A stretch of DNA of 33,192 nucleotides, taken from Aminivibrio pyruvatiphilus. GTDB lineage: Bacteria > Synergistota > Synergistia > Synergistales > Aminobacteriaceae. A program made the translations under genes and the position numbers. The stretch spans positions 1 through 33,192 of the forward strand of contig NZ_SORI01000025.1 of assembly GCF_004366815.1 (NCBI RefSeq). Direction: 5' to 3'. The number at the start of each line of letters is the position of its first letter. Position 1 is the stretch's first letter. The notes under the pieces were generated by a model. It was given only the letters and a program-made list of their open reading frames with translations, did not search any database and was not told the origin of the DNA. Shown here piece by piece: positions 14,574-21,873 of the stretch.

Positions 14574-15197
14574 TCAGCCCCGCTCGTCACCGGGCGGGGC
14601 TTTTCTTTTTTCATAAAAAAGCTCCACCAGCAGGTGGATCGTTTTTTCCAGCCGCTCCCAGGTCTCCTCCCTTGACAGGTCGAGGCCGAGGTAACGCCGC
14701 GAAACATCCCGTCTCAGGAGAAGAAAGGTGAAGCCGGCGGTGAGAAGAGCGGCCATTTCGGTCACCCCTTCAGCATCGCCGCTGTGGTCCCGCAGAAGGT
14801 CGAGCAGTTCCATCCCCTGCCGGTAGCGGTCATCCGAGGTCCAGGCGGAGACATCCTCCCGCCCGGCGATCTCTCCCCGGAGTATCTGCCTGGCCGCATC
14901 CGATTTCTTCAGTTCCCTCAGGTATCCTCTCAGGATGGCGTAGGCCCGTGTCGCGGGGTCTGCCCCGGCTTCACCGCCGGTCTCGAGAATTTCCGACGTG
15001 GAAGGCCAGTACTTTCTCCGGGAAAAAAAAGCCCTCATAAGCTGGGGCATGCCACCGAAGTAACGGTAGATGAGCACCTTGTCCACGCCGGCCTGGCGGG
15101 CGACCTCGTTCACTCCGAGATGGCCGTACCCCTTTCCCGAAAGGATGGTCCCCACTGCGTCGAGTATGCGGGCTTCCGTTCTCTCCCTTTCTCCCAC
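14574..15197 (-). CDS. TetR-family transcriptional regulator
   Basis: A 207-residue regulator with a GTG start and GGGGAGGGAG ahead. The N-terminal DNA-binding domain spans about 5-50: RILDAVGTILSGKGY, then helix-turn-helix VNEVARQAGVDKVLIYRYFGG, a textbook TetR signature. The rest is helical ligand-binding sequence of no recognised type. It starts only 17 bases after the terminator of ilvD and ends inside the terminator of the convergent DJ-1/PfpI gene. Its target is unknown. The leftward TRAP-ilvD operon directly upstream is a candidate, since read-through past the terminator would link them. Confidence 0.9.
   Translation of the reverse strand: MGERERTEARILDAVGTILSGKGYGHLGVNEVARQAGVDKVLIYRYFGGMPQLMRAFFSRRKYWPSTSEILETGGEAGADPATRAYAILRGYLRELKKSDAARQILRGEIAGREDVSAWTSDDRYRQGMELLDLLRDHSGDAEGVTEMAALLTAGFTFLLLRRDVSRRYLGLDLSREETWERLEKTIHLLVELFYEKRKAPPGDERG
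14576..14611 (+). terminator. Intrinsic terminator of the DJ-1/PfpI gene
   Basis: An 8-base-pair stem AGCCCCGC / GCGGGGCT (14576-14583, 14594-14601) is followed by TTTTCTTTTTT. It lies within the last codons and stop of the convergent TetR gene. Confidence 0.85.
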
Positions 15198-15214
15198 AAC
15201 GCTCCCTCCCCGTT

Positions 15215-15245
15215 AAAAAAAGGGGCCCGGGATCAGGGCCCCTTT
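15215..15245 (-). terminator. Intrinsic terminator of the TRAP-ilvD operon
   Basis: On the minus strand a 10-base-pair stem (15236-15245 with 15219-15228, 7-base loop) is followed by a run of T residues (A7 at 15215-15221 on the plus strand). It sits between ilvD and the TetR gene. Confidence 0.85.
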
Positions 15246-15257
15246 GCGGATGACACT

Positions 15258-16919
15258 CTACTTGCCGAATACGGCCCCCCTGGAGCCCGAAGTGACAACA
15301 CTCCGGTACCTTTCGAGGAACAGGCTGTCCGTAACGCTTTCAGCGGGTTTCCAGGCAGCCCGTCTCTTCTCCAGCTCTTCGTCCGGCACCGCGAGGTGCA
15401 GCGACCGGGAGGGAATATCGATTTCGATGGTATCGCCTTCCTGCACGAGGGCGATGTTTCCGCCGGCGGCCGCTTCCGGAGAGACGTGGCCGATGGATGC
15501 GCCCCTCGACGCCCCCGAAAAGCGCCCGTCGGTGATGAGCGCCACGGTCTTGTCCATTCCCATCCCCGCCAGGGACGAGGTGGGCCCGAGCATCTCCCGC
15601 ATTCCGGGGCCTCCCTTGGGTCCCTCGTACCTTATGACCACCACGTCGCCGTCGTTGATCTTCCGTGCAAGAATGGCCTCGCTTGCCGCTTCCTCGCTGT
15701 CGAATACCCGGGCAGGGCCGGAGTGCTTCAGCATGGAGGGGTCCACGGCGGACTGTTTCACCACGCTTCCTTCGGGAGCGAGGTTGCCCTTCAGGATGGC
15801 CAGCCCCCCCTGGGCATGATAGGGGTTCTCCAGGGGCCGGATGACATTGTCGTCAAAAACCCGGACTCCCCGAAGGTTTTCTTCCACGGTCCGTCCCGTT
15901 ACGGTTAGAGGCGTTCCGTCGATCAGCCCTCCCTCGAGAAGGCGGGCCATGACGGCCTGCACTCCTCCGGCCGCGAAAAGATCCTGGATGTGATGGTTTC
16001 CCCCCGGGCTCATGCTGCAGATGTGGGGTGTCTTCCTGCTCGCTTCCTCGAATTGGTCAAGGCTGAGCGGTATCCCCGCCGCATGGGCCAGGGCCGGAAG
16101 GTGGAGGGCGGTGTTTGTGGAGCCGCCGAGCGCCATGTCCACGGCCACGGCGTTGGCGAAGGATTTAGCGGTGACGATGTCCTTCGGCCGGATATCCTTC
16201 TCGACAAGCATCATGATGTGCCGCCCGGCTTCCTTGGCGAGCCGGTCCCTGGCGGAATAGACCGCCGGTATGGTCCCGTTGCCGGGAAGGGCGAGCCCCA
16301 GTGCCTCGATCATGCAGTTCATGGTGTTGGCGGTGAACATCCCCGCACAGGAGCCGCAGGTGGGGCAGGTGGTATCCTCAATGGCCCGAAGTTCGTCGTC
16401 GGTCATCAGGCCGGCGACCCTCTTTCCGACAGCCTCGAAGATGTTGCTGAGGTCCACGTCTTTCCCGCCGCTGACTCCGGCGAGCATGGGGCCTCCGCTG
16501 ATCATGACCGTGGGGATGTTCAGGGAAAAGGCCGCCATGGCCATGCCGGGAATGATCTTGTCGCAGTTCGTGACAAGGACAAGGGCATCCAGGGCGTGGG
16601 CCCTGACCATGATCTCGATGGAATCCATGATGAGTTCCCTGCTCGGGAGGGAAAACTTCATCCCCTCGTGGTTCATGGCGATGCCGTCACAGACGCCGAT
16701 CACGGGAAACTCGAGAGGGAACCCTCCGAAGGCGTATACGGCAGCCTTCACGCCCTCGGTGATCCTGTTCAGGTGGACGTGGCCGGGGATGATGGCATTG
16801 TAAGGATTGACCACACCGACCCAGGGACGGCTGATCTCCCAGTCGGTATATCCCGAAGCCTTCAGCAGGGACCGGTGAGGAGCCCTTTCCGGACCCGTTT
16901 TCGCTTTGTCGCTCCGCAT
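15258..16919 (-). CDS. ilvD: Dihydroxy-acid dehydratase
   Basis: A 553-residue IlvD/Edd-family iron-sulfur dehydratase. In branched-chain amino acid synthesis it removes water from 2,3-dihydroxy-isovalerate and -methylvalerate. It starts [21 protein letters not shown], close to canonical Firmicutes-type IlvD. It has PGHVHL in the substrate region, the cluster cysteines in NCDKIIPG and [18 protein letters not shown], then [12 protein letters not shown], and near the end [28 protein letters not shown] lies before the ATG. It is the last gene of a TRAP operon, 36 bases behind dctM. The sequence argues for true IlvD rather than a sugar-acid dehydratase, but the location hints at a link with imported (di)hydroxy or keto acids. 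Confidence 0.93.
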   Translation of the reverse strand: MRSDKAKTGPERAPHRSLLKASGYTDWEISRPWVGVVNPYNAIIPGHVHLNRITEGVKAAVYAFGGFPLEFPVIGVCDGIAMNHEGMKFSLPSRELIMDSIEIMVRAHALDALVLVTNCDKIIPGMAMAAFSLNIPTVMISGGPMLAGVSGGKDVDLSNIFEAVGKRVAGLMTDDELRAIEDTTCPTCGSCAGMFTANTMNCMIEALGLALPGNGTIPAVYSARDRLAKEAGRHIMMLVEKDIRPKDIVTAKSFANAVAVDMALGGSTNTALHLPALAHAAGIPLSLDQFEEASRKTPHICSMSPGGNHHIQDLFAAGGVQAVMARLLEGGLIDGTPLTVTGRTVEENLRGVRVFDDNVIRPLENPYHAQGGLAILKGNLAPEGSVVKQSAVDPSMLKHSGPARVFDSEEAASEAILARKINDGDVVVIRYEGPKGGPGMREMLGPTSSLAGMGMDKTVALITDGRFSGASRGASIGHVSPEAAAGGNIALVQEGDTIEIDIPSRSLHLAVPDEELEKRRAAWKPAESVTDSLFLERYRSVVTSGSRGAVFGK

Positions 16920-16955
16920 GATGCATTACCTCCTGTTGGTTAGGAAATTGTCTTT

Positions 16956-18245
16956 TCAGATTCCGGCCGGTCCCCAGACGAGCAGCGGGAGGGACAGGAT
17001 GATGGACGGAACGTAGGTCACCAGGATCAGGACCCCTATAAGCACCGCCACCATGGGAACGATGGGTTTGCTGATCTGCTCGATGGGAAGGCCGGTGATG
17101 GCGCTGGCGACATAAATGTTTATGGCCACGGGCGGAGTGGCCATGCCGATGGCAAGGCCGATGGAGATGAGGACGCCGAAATGGACAAGGTTGCCGCCCA
17201 CCTGGATGACCGTGGGAAGGAAGATGGGTGTCAGGATGATGAGGGCCGAGGCGGTCTCCATGAACATGCCGGCCAGGAGGATGATCACGGTGATCATCAG
17301 GTAAATGAGGATCGTGTTGCCCCCGGCGAATCCGAGGAACACGCGGGCCACGGCCTCGGGAATTTCGTAGAAGGCCAGCCCCCACCCGAAAAGCTTCGAG
17401 GTGGCGATGATGAACATGATGAGGGATGACGTAACGCCGGCTCCCACCACGAGCCTGTAGAACTTTTTGAAGTCCATGGATCTGTAGATGAAAAAGGCCA
17501 CTATCAGGGAATAGTCAACCGCGATGGCCGCCGCCTCCGACGGGGTGAAAAAGCCCGAAAAGATGCCGCCGAGGATGATCACGGGAGTGAGGAGTCCCCA
17601 GGATGCTTCCAGAAAGAGCTTCCATTTCTGTCTGCCAGTGGTGGCCTCCGCCGCAGGATACCCCCTCTTTCTGGCGACGTACATGGAGTACGCGATAAGG
17701 CCCATCCCCATGAGGAAACCGGGCACAAAGCCCGCCATGAAGAGTTTGGCCACCGATATTCCAGCGATGACGGCATAGAGCACCATGGGGACGCTCGGGG
17801 GAATAACCACGCCGATGGTTCCCGACGCGGCAATGAGTGCTGCTGAAAAGTCCACGTCGTACCCCTTTTTCTTGAGCTGGGGAAGCAGGGCGGAGCCCAC
17901 GGCGGCCGTGGTGGCTGCCCCGGACCCCGAGATGGCGGCGATGAACATGGATGCCACCGTGGAGACGATGGAGAGCCCTCCCCGGAACCTGCCGAGGGTG
18001 GCTTCGGCGAAGGCGACGATACGCTCGGAAATGCCTCCCTTGGCAAGGATATCCCCGGCAAGGACAAAAAAGGGAACGGCCACCAGGGCGAAGGATTCGT
18101 TGCCCGAGAACATGGTCTGGGGAATCATGGCCAGGGGGAAACCGCTCAGCAGCACGACGAGGAGGCCTGCGGCCCCTATGGCGAGCCCTACCGGAACACC
18201 CAGCACCATGAAGACTATGAAGCTGCCTGCAAGAACAAGTCCCAT
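16956..18245 (-). CDS. dctM: TRAP transporter large membrane subunit (DctM type), operon 1
   Basis: A 429-residue protein with about twelve hydrophobic segments. This is the sodium-coupled transport subunit of a tripartite ATP-independent periplasmic transporter. It shows the family's glycine- and proline-rich patches: VAVPFFVLAGDILAKGG, AISGSGAATTAAVGS, GVVIPPSVPMVLYAV, FFTPSEAAAIAV, and in the C-terminal half LAGMFMETASALIILTPIFLP and GMATPPVAINIYVASAI. The ATG at 18245 lies two bases past the dctQ stop, with GGGGAGG inside dctQ as the ribosome-binding site. It imports a carboxylate delivered by the DctP subunit; the substrate is not readable. Confidence 0.95.
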   Translation of the reverse strand: MGLVLAGSFIVFMVLGVPVGLAIGAAGLLVVLLSGFPLAMIPQTMFSGNESFALVAVPFFVLAGDILAKGGISERIVAFAEATLGRFRGGLSIVSTVASMFIAAISGSGAATTAAVGSALLPQLKKKGYDVDFSAALIAASGTIGVVIPPSVPMVLYAVIAGISVAKLFMAGFVPGFLMGMGLIAYSMYVARKRGYPAAEATTGRQKWKLFLEASWGLLTPVIILGGIFSGFFTPSEAAAIAVDYSLIVAFFIYRSMDFKKFYRLVVGAGVTSSLIMFIIATSKLFGWGLAFYEIPEAVARVFLGFAGGNTILIYLMITVIILLAGMFMETASALIILTPIFLPTVIQVGGNLVHFGVLISIGLAIGMATPPVAINIYVASAITGLPIEQISKPIVPMVAVLIGVLILVTYVPSIILSLPLLVWGPAGI

Positions 18246-18247
18246 GG

Positions 18248-18757
18248 TCAGCGCCTCCCCAGGATATCGCCGAATCCGGCGATAAGATGCAGCAGTATGA
18301 TGCCCCCGATCACGGGATACATGATGTAGACCCACGTCATGGAGATTCCCATGGCAGGAGTGGTCTGCATGGCCTCGCTTTTCATGAGTTCGGCGCCGTA
18401 GAAGGCGACGACCGCAAAGAAAAACACGCCCAGGCACTGGACGAAAAAGGAGACGGCTTTTCTGAGGAATTCAGGGAGTTTATTGACCAGAAAGGTCACG
18501 GCAATATGGGACCCTCTTTTAAAGCCCACGGCCGCGCCGAGAAGGGATGACGCGACGAGTAGATAGGTGGTGAGCTCCTCGGACCAGATGAGGGCGTCGA
18601 AAAAGATGCGGCAGACTATCTGGAGGGTGGTCACAGCAATCATGGCGAGAATCATTCCGAAGAGGACGACCTCGCTGACCTCATTCACTGCATCGCTTAA
18701 TTGGAGAAGAGGCGAGCGCTTCGTCTCGCCTCTTGCATCGCTGCTATTCCGTTCCAT
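18248..18757 (-). CDS. dctQ: TRAP transporter small membrane subunit (DctQ type), operon 1
   Basis: A 169-residue membrane protein with four hydrophobic segments. It has the DctQ hallmark pattern: a cytoplasmic charged start, VCRIFFDALIWSEELTTYLL (the R-x-F-W-xEE core), AVGFKRGSHIAV and a terminal segment ending near GFGDILGRR. DctQ pairs with DctM to form the membrane part of the transporter. It stands 12 bases after dctP, with a weak GCAGGA ribosome-binding site, and two bases before dctM. Confidence 0.93.
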   Translation of the reverse strand: MERNSSDARGETKRSPLLQLSDAVNEVSEVVLFGMILAMIAVTTLQIVCRIFFDALIWSEELTTYLLVASSLLGAAVGFKRGSHIAVTFLVNKLPEFLRKAVSFFVQCLGVFFFAVVAFYGAELMKSEAMQTTPAMGISMTWVYIMYPVIGGIILLHLIAGFGDILGRR

Positions 18758-18769
18758 TCCTGCCGCTGC

Positions 18770-19741
18770 CTACTTCACGGCAAGGATGGCCTCGACAAGG
18801 TCTTTGCCGAACTGCTCTTCGTATTTTTCGTACACGGGCTTGACCGCTTCCCTGAACAGGGAGAGATCAGGCTCGGTGACTTCCATGCCCTTGTCCTTGA
18901 GGAACTGGAGCCATTCGGCTTCCTTTTCATTGTCGTAGGCCCTGTTATGCTCCGCTGCCGCCTGGGCGGATTCCTGGACGAGCTTCTGGTGCTCGGGAGA
19001 AAGCTTGTTCCAGGTGCGCATGCTCATCATGATCACGTTGGGCGCATAGGCATGCCGCGTCAGGGCAAGGTGCTTCTGGGACTCGAAGAGGTTGAAGGCC
19101 ACGATAACGTTCAGGGGGTTCTCCTGTCCGTCGATGGTCCCCTGCTGGAGGGCGGTGAGGGCCTCGGTCCAGGCCATGGGAACGGCGTTCGCCCCGAGGG
19201 CCTTGAAGGAGTCCACGTACACGGGGTTCTGCATGAGCCTGATCTTCAGGCCCTTCATGTCTTCAGGAACGTTGACCGGCTTCTTGCTGTTGGTGAGGTT
19301 GCGGAAGCCCCTCTCTCCGTAGGCGAGGCCCTTCCAGCCGAGAGCTTCCATATCGGCGAGCATTCCCCTGCCGATTTCTCCGTCCAGAACCTTGTAGGCC
19401 TGCTCCGGAGTGGTGAAAAGGAAAGGAAGGTCAAACACGCCGAACCTGGGCATGAAGTTGATGATGGGCCCGCCGGTGATGATCGCCGAGTCCACCACGC
19501 CCATACGCATGCTTTCGAGAAGGTTTCTCTCGTCGCCGAGCTTCGCGTTGGGGTAGATGGTGACCGTCAGCTCACCCTTGCTGCCGGCCTCTACAAGCTC
19601 CTTGAACTTGAGGGCGCAGACATGGAACGCGTCGTTTTCGTTCACCACGTGGGCCAGCTTGATGTCGGCCGCCGGCGCGGACGAAGCCGCAAGAACCAGA
19701 AGAAGAAAAACTACCGATAAAACCGCTGCGATTCTTTTCAT
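18770..19741 (-). CDS. dctP: TRAP transporter periplasmic binding protein (DctP type), operon 1
   Basis: A 323-residue binding protein. MKRIAAVLSVVFLLLVLAASSAPAA is a clear signal peptide, cut probably after APA. GGGAGGAAAG precedes the ATG at 19741. The mature part has the TRAP-P pattern KLAHVVNENDAFH, FDLPFLF, and the segment LKIRLMQNPVYVDSFKALGANAVPMAWTEALTALQQGTIDGQENP. There the arginine of KIR is the conserved residue that salt-bridges the substrate carboxylate. It is first in the operon and preceded by a strong promoter. The ligand cannot be named; the ilvD gene at the operon's end allows, but does not prove, a branched hydroxy or keto acid. Confidence 0.95.
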   Translation of the reverse strand: MKRIAAVLSVVFLLLVLAASSAPAADIKLAHVVNENDAFHVCALKFKELVEAGSKGELTVTIYPNAKLGDERNLLESMRMGVVDSAIITGGPIINFMPRFGVFDLPFLFTTPEQAYKVLDGEIGRGMLADMEALGWKGLAYGERGFRNLTNSKKPVNVPEDMKGLKIRLMQNPVYVDSFKALGANAVPMAWTEALTALQQGTIDGQENPLNVIVAFNLFESQKHLALTRHAYAPNVIMMSMRTWNKLSPEHQKLVQESAQAAAEHNRAYDNEKEAEWLQFLKDKGMEVTEPDLSLFREAVKPVYEKYEEQFGKDLVEAILAVK

Positions 19742-19803
19742 AACTGCTTTCCTCCCATTCCCGATACAGAATATATGAAACTGACGTTCCATTGTGATAA
19801 AGC

Positions 19804-19831
19804 ATTATAGACAATGGGGTGAGAATTGCAA
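19804..19831 (-). promoter_or_regulatory. Promoter of the TRAP-ilvD operon
   Basis: Minus-strand TTGCAA (19826-19831), a 16-base spacer and a perfect TATAAT (19804-19809). The transcript would start about 55 bases before dctP. Confidence 0.75.
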
Positions 19832-19970
19832 GTCTTTTCTCCGTTCCGGCGACGCTCTATTGCCATCCGTCTTTCTGGACAGGGACACCCCCCCATGGTA
19901 CCATTCCGGTGGTTCCCTTCCCCACCGGGAGAAGGGAATAAATCCAATTTATCCAGGGAGCGTGAACTTC

Positions 19971-20348
19971 ATGACCTGTTCCAAATGCCACGCCGGCAGA
20001 CTGAAAGACATCCCGCAGGCTCACGATGCGGTCCAGCCTGCGGGAATAGAGCGGCGGATCGTCTTCGCGCCGGGGAAATTCTGGGACGATTACGTAGCCC
20101 GCTTTTTCACCGTTGAAAAGGGAGCCCAGACCCCCTTCCACACCCACGACTGGCCTCACTACGTGCTTATTATGGGGGGCTCCTGCGACGCCAGGATCGA
20201 CGGCGAGACCTACCGGCTGGAAGGCGGCTGCTGGGCCCATGTTCCGTCCGGCGTGGAGCACAACTTCACCAATACGGGCGACTCGCCCCTCGAATTCGTC
20301 TGCATCGTTCCCCCCAAGGGAGATCCCGCAGGCACCCGGAAGGCGTGA
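19971..20348 (+). CDS. Single-domain cupin protein with N-terminal CxxC
   Basis: A 125-residue cupin_2-type protein. The ATG at 19971 has AGGGAG ten bases ahead. Motif 1 is FHTHDWPHYVLIMGG (56-70), with His57, His59 and probably His63 as metal ligands. Motif 2 is GCWAHVPSGVEHNFTN (86-101), with His97. An N-terminal Cys3-x2-Cys6 is unusual and could bind metal or be redox-active. Small cupins may be enzymes, binding proteins or sensor domains; no substrate can be stated. It is divergent from the TRAP-ilvD operon across a 229-base region. That region holds the operon promoter and a 7-base-pair inverted repeat (19906-19912, 19922-19928), but no clear promoter for this gene. Confidence 0.88.
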   Translation: MTCSKCHAGRLKDIPQAHDAVQPAGIERRIVFAPGKFWDDYVARFFTVEKGAQTPFHTHDWPHYVLIMGGSCDARIDGETYRLEGGCWAHVPSGVEHNFTNTGDSPLEFVCIVPPKGDPAGTRKA

Positions 20349-20364
20349 CGCACCCCGGAACGGC

Positions 20365-20829
20365 TCAGCCTATGGGGAACTTCACCAGGGGCGGAAGCCA
20401 GGGATAGACGGAGGCGAGGAAATAGGGATTCAGGGCGAATATGACGAAAAAGCCCATGGCCATGGCGGAATGAAATACGGAGAGAAGCCCCCTGTAGGGC
20501 TCCCTTTTCGCCACGATCCCCAGGATTCCTTCGCAGATGACGAAGGCGGAAATATAATACAGCCACCCGTTCGTTCCGGGTTCGAGAAGGAACACCATGG
20601 TGCGGAGCACGCAGTAGGCCGACCAGATGCCGAGCACATAGGTCTGGGCGACGGTAAGGACGATCTTCACCAGAAAGGCGAGAGCCCTGGGAATTACCTG
20701 CCCGCTTCCTTCCATGGAATCGAGGGTGGTGAAAACGGAGCCTATGAGGGGGACTACGTAGCGTACGTATCCTCCGGAGAGGATCCACCCCCAGAGAAGA
20801 AGGAAAAAAGCGTAGTTGAAATAATGCAC
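20365..20829 (-). CDS. Unknown small integral membrane protein
   Basis: A 154-residue hydrophobic protein that I do not recognise. Four to five segments can form transmembrane helices: about 4-30, 45-70, 86-104 and 115-137. The N-terminal part is rich in aromatic residues and there is no cleavable signal. The GTG at 20829 is the likely start, with a GGGAAGGCGG stretch upstream; the choice is not firm. It is convergent with the cupin gene, 16 bases away. It is divergent from a 53-residue motility-protein gene, with the two -10 boxes inside a 10-base inverted repeat. Confidence 0.65.
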   Translation of the reverse strand: MHYFNYAFFLLLWGWILSGGYVRYVVPLIGSVFTTLDSMEGSGQVIPRALAFLVKIVLTVAQTYVLGIWSAYCVLRTMVFLLEPGTNGWLYYISAFVICEGILGIVAKREPYRGLLSVFHSAMAMGFFVIFALNPYFLASVYPWLPPLVKFPIG

Positions 20830-20869
20830 ACGGACCCCGCCTTCCCGAAGAAATGATTGGATGTTCCTG

Positions 20870-20875
20870 ATTATA
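20870..20875 (-). promoter_or_regulatory. -10 box of the small membrane protein gene
   Basis: A perfect TATAAT on the minus strand, 41 bases before the GTG start. The sequence 17 bases upstream does not resemble a -35 box. Confidence 0.5.
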
Positions 20876-20882
20876 CCTCTTT

Positions 20883-20911
20883 TTTTCCGGGGCGCTCCGG
20901 TGTGATATAAT
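20883..20911 (+). promoter_or_regulatory. Promoter of the YjfB-like motility gene
   Basis: An extended -10 element TGATATAAT (20903-20911) with a weak TTTTCC at the -35 position, 32 bases before the ATG. It does not resemble a flagellar sigma-28 promoter. Confidence 0.6.
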
Positions 20912-20942
20912 CAGGCAAAAGGAAAGCGGGAGGTGGAACTGC

Positions 20943-21104
20943 ATGGAAGGTATTTCCGCTGCGTCCCGGAGCTCCGCGGCACAGGACGTACAGCTTGCCG
21001 TTCAGTACTCCGTAATGAAACAGGTCACCGACCTTCAGAAGGACATGCTCTCCCAGCTTATGCAGAGCATGGGCATAGGCCAGAACATCGACCTTCTCGC
21101 CTGA
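20943..21104 (+). CDS. YjfB-like putative motility protein, 53 residues
   Basis: A very small gene with all the signs of being real: an extended -10 promoter, GGGAGGTGG ribosome-binding site, ATG at 20943 and a strong terminator. The peptide starts MEGISAAS, has AVQYSVMKQVTDLQKDML in the middle and LLQSM-like methionine-rich sequence near the end. This resembles the YjfB putative motility family of Firmicutes and Synergistetes (short proteins with an AVxxxVMKKxxDxQ core). Their role is unknown; they tend to occur in flagellated species. No signal peptide or membrane segment is visible. It stands alone, far from flagellar clusters. Confidence 0.75.
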   Translation: MEGISAASRSSAAQDVQLAVQYSVMKQVTDLQKDMLSQLMQSMGIGQNIDLLA

Positions 21105-21131
21105 GAAAGCCGATCCAAAAAGAACTGCCGG

Positions 21132-21161
21132 AAAGGGGGGACGAAACGTCCCCCCTTTTTT
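21132..21161 (+). terminator. Intrinsic terminator of the YjfB-like gene
   Basis: A 9-base-pair stem GGGGGGACG / CGTCCCCCC (21135-21143, 21147-21155) is extended by AAA/TTT and followed by six T residues. It ends at the stop of convergent gpt and could partly serve that gene too. Confidence 0.88.
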
Positions 21162-21636
21162 ACTGCTGTTCGGCGATGGGCTTGGCGTAGGAGGTTTCCG
21201 CGTCCCACGGGAAGAGTATCCAGGTGTCCTGGCTGACTTCCGTGATGAACGTGTCCACGAAGGGGCGCCCTTCCGGCTTGGCGTACACGGCGGCGAAGTG
21301 GGCCTTCGGCAGCATTTCCCGGACGACCCTGGCCGTTTTTCCAGTGTCCACCAGGTCGTCGATGATGAGCCATCCTTCCCCGTCCCCCCGGATTTCCTTG
21401 AGAACGGAAATCTCTCCCTGGTTCCGGATAGTGTAGCTTGACACACAGACCGTGTCCACCAGCCGGATATTCAGTTCCCTGGCGATGATAGCGGCGGGGA
21501 CGAGCCCTCCCCTGGCAATGCCTATGATTCTCTCCCATTTGGCCAGACCCACCAGGCGCCAGGCAAGGGCCTTGCAGTCCCTGTGGATCTGCTCCCATGA
21601 AATGGGGTATGTCTTGTGATACCGTTCGCTGGACAC
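21160..21636 (-). CDS. gpt: Xanthine-guanine phosphoribosyltransferase
   Basis: The protein has 158 residues from GTG 21636. An ATG nine bases upstream (21645) gives 161, but the AGGAGG site is only one base from that ATG and ten from the GTG, and E. coli Gpt also begins near this point (MSEKY). It converts xanthine, guanine or hypoxanthine plus PRPP into nucleotides. The match to E. coli Gpt is extensive: SRGGLVP-like [26 protein letters not shown], the PRPP loop [13 protein letters not shown] and [15 protein letters not shown], ending in [10 protein letters not shown]. It is divergent from the BMP-type nucleoside transporter operon, which would supply purine bases or nucleosides, so the two probably form a salvage unit. 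Confidence 0.93.
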   Translation of the reverse strand: MSSERYHKTYPISWEQIHRDCKALAWRLVGLAKWERIIGIARGGLVPAAIIARELNIRLVDTVCVSSYTIRNQGEISVLKEIRGDGEGWLIIDDLVDTGKTARVVREMLPKAHFAAVYAKPEGRPFVDTFITEVSQDTWILFPWDAETSYAKPIAEQQ

Positions 21637-21799
21637 GCCGAACATTCCTCCTCGTCGCCGAAAAATTATGAGCTATTATTGTAGCATGACGGGAAGGGAA
21701 AGAAAGACGGTGCGGCAGGCCCTCTTTTCCGGGGGAAAAAGCCCGTTTTTCCGTTGTCCGGCTGCTTTTGCCGGTCTTCATGAAACGCTGGGACCCGGA

Positions 21800-21828
21800 T
21801 TCCTAAATCAACCGCGGCAATGTATAAT
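21800..21828 (+). promoter_or_regulatory. Promoter of the BMP nucleoside transporter operon
   Basis: A perfect TATAAT (21823-21828) with TTCCTA 17 bases upstream as a weak -35 box, 45 bases before the GTG start. Confidence 0.6.
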
Positions 21829-21873
21829 AGCGTTGGGCAGAGGGCCCACATTTTTAACAGGGAGGTAGAAAAC

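Larger units (their letters stand above)
20866..20915. repeat. Perfect 10-base inverted repeat holding two divergent -10 boxes
   Basis: CCTGATTATA (20866-20875) and TATAATCAGG (20906-20915) are exact reverse complements, 30 bases apart. Each contains TATAAT in the direction of its own gene, so the two halves are the -10 regions of back-to-back promoters plus four extra matching bases. Confidence 0.8.

Noticed and set aside
15990..16943. Open frame of 317 codons on the plus strand
   Set aside because: It is antisense to ilvD and rich in His, Gly and Asp, typical of a GC-rich shadow.
19906..19928. Inverted repeat CCGGTGG / CCACCGG before the cupin gene
   Set aside because: It is short, GC-rich and lacks a T-run or a position next to a clear promoter, so no operator or terminator call is justified.
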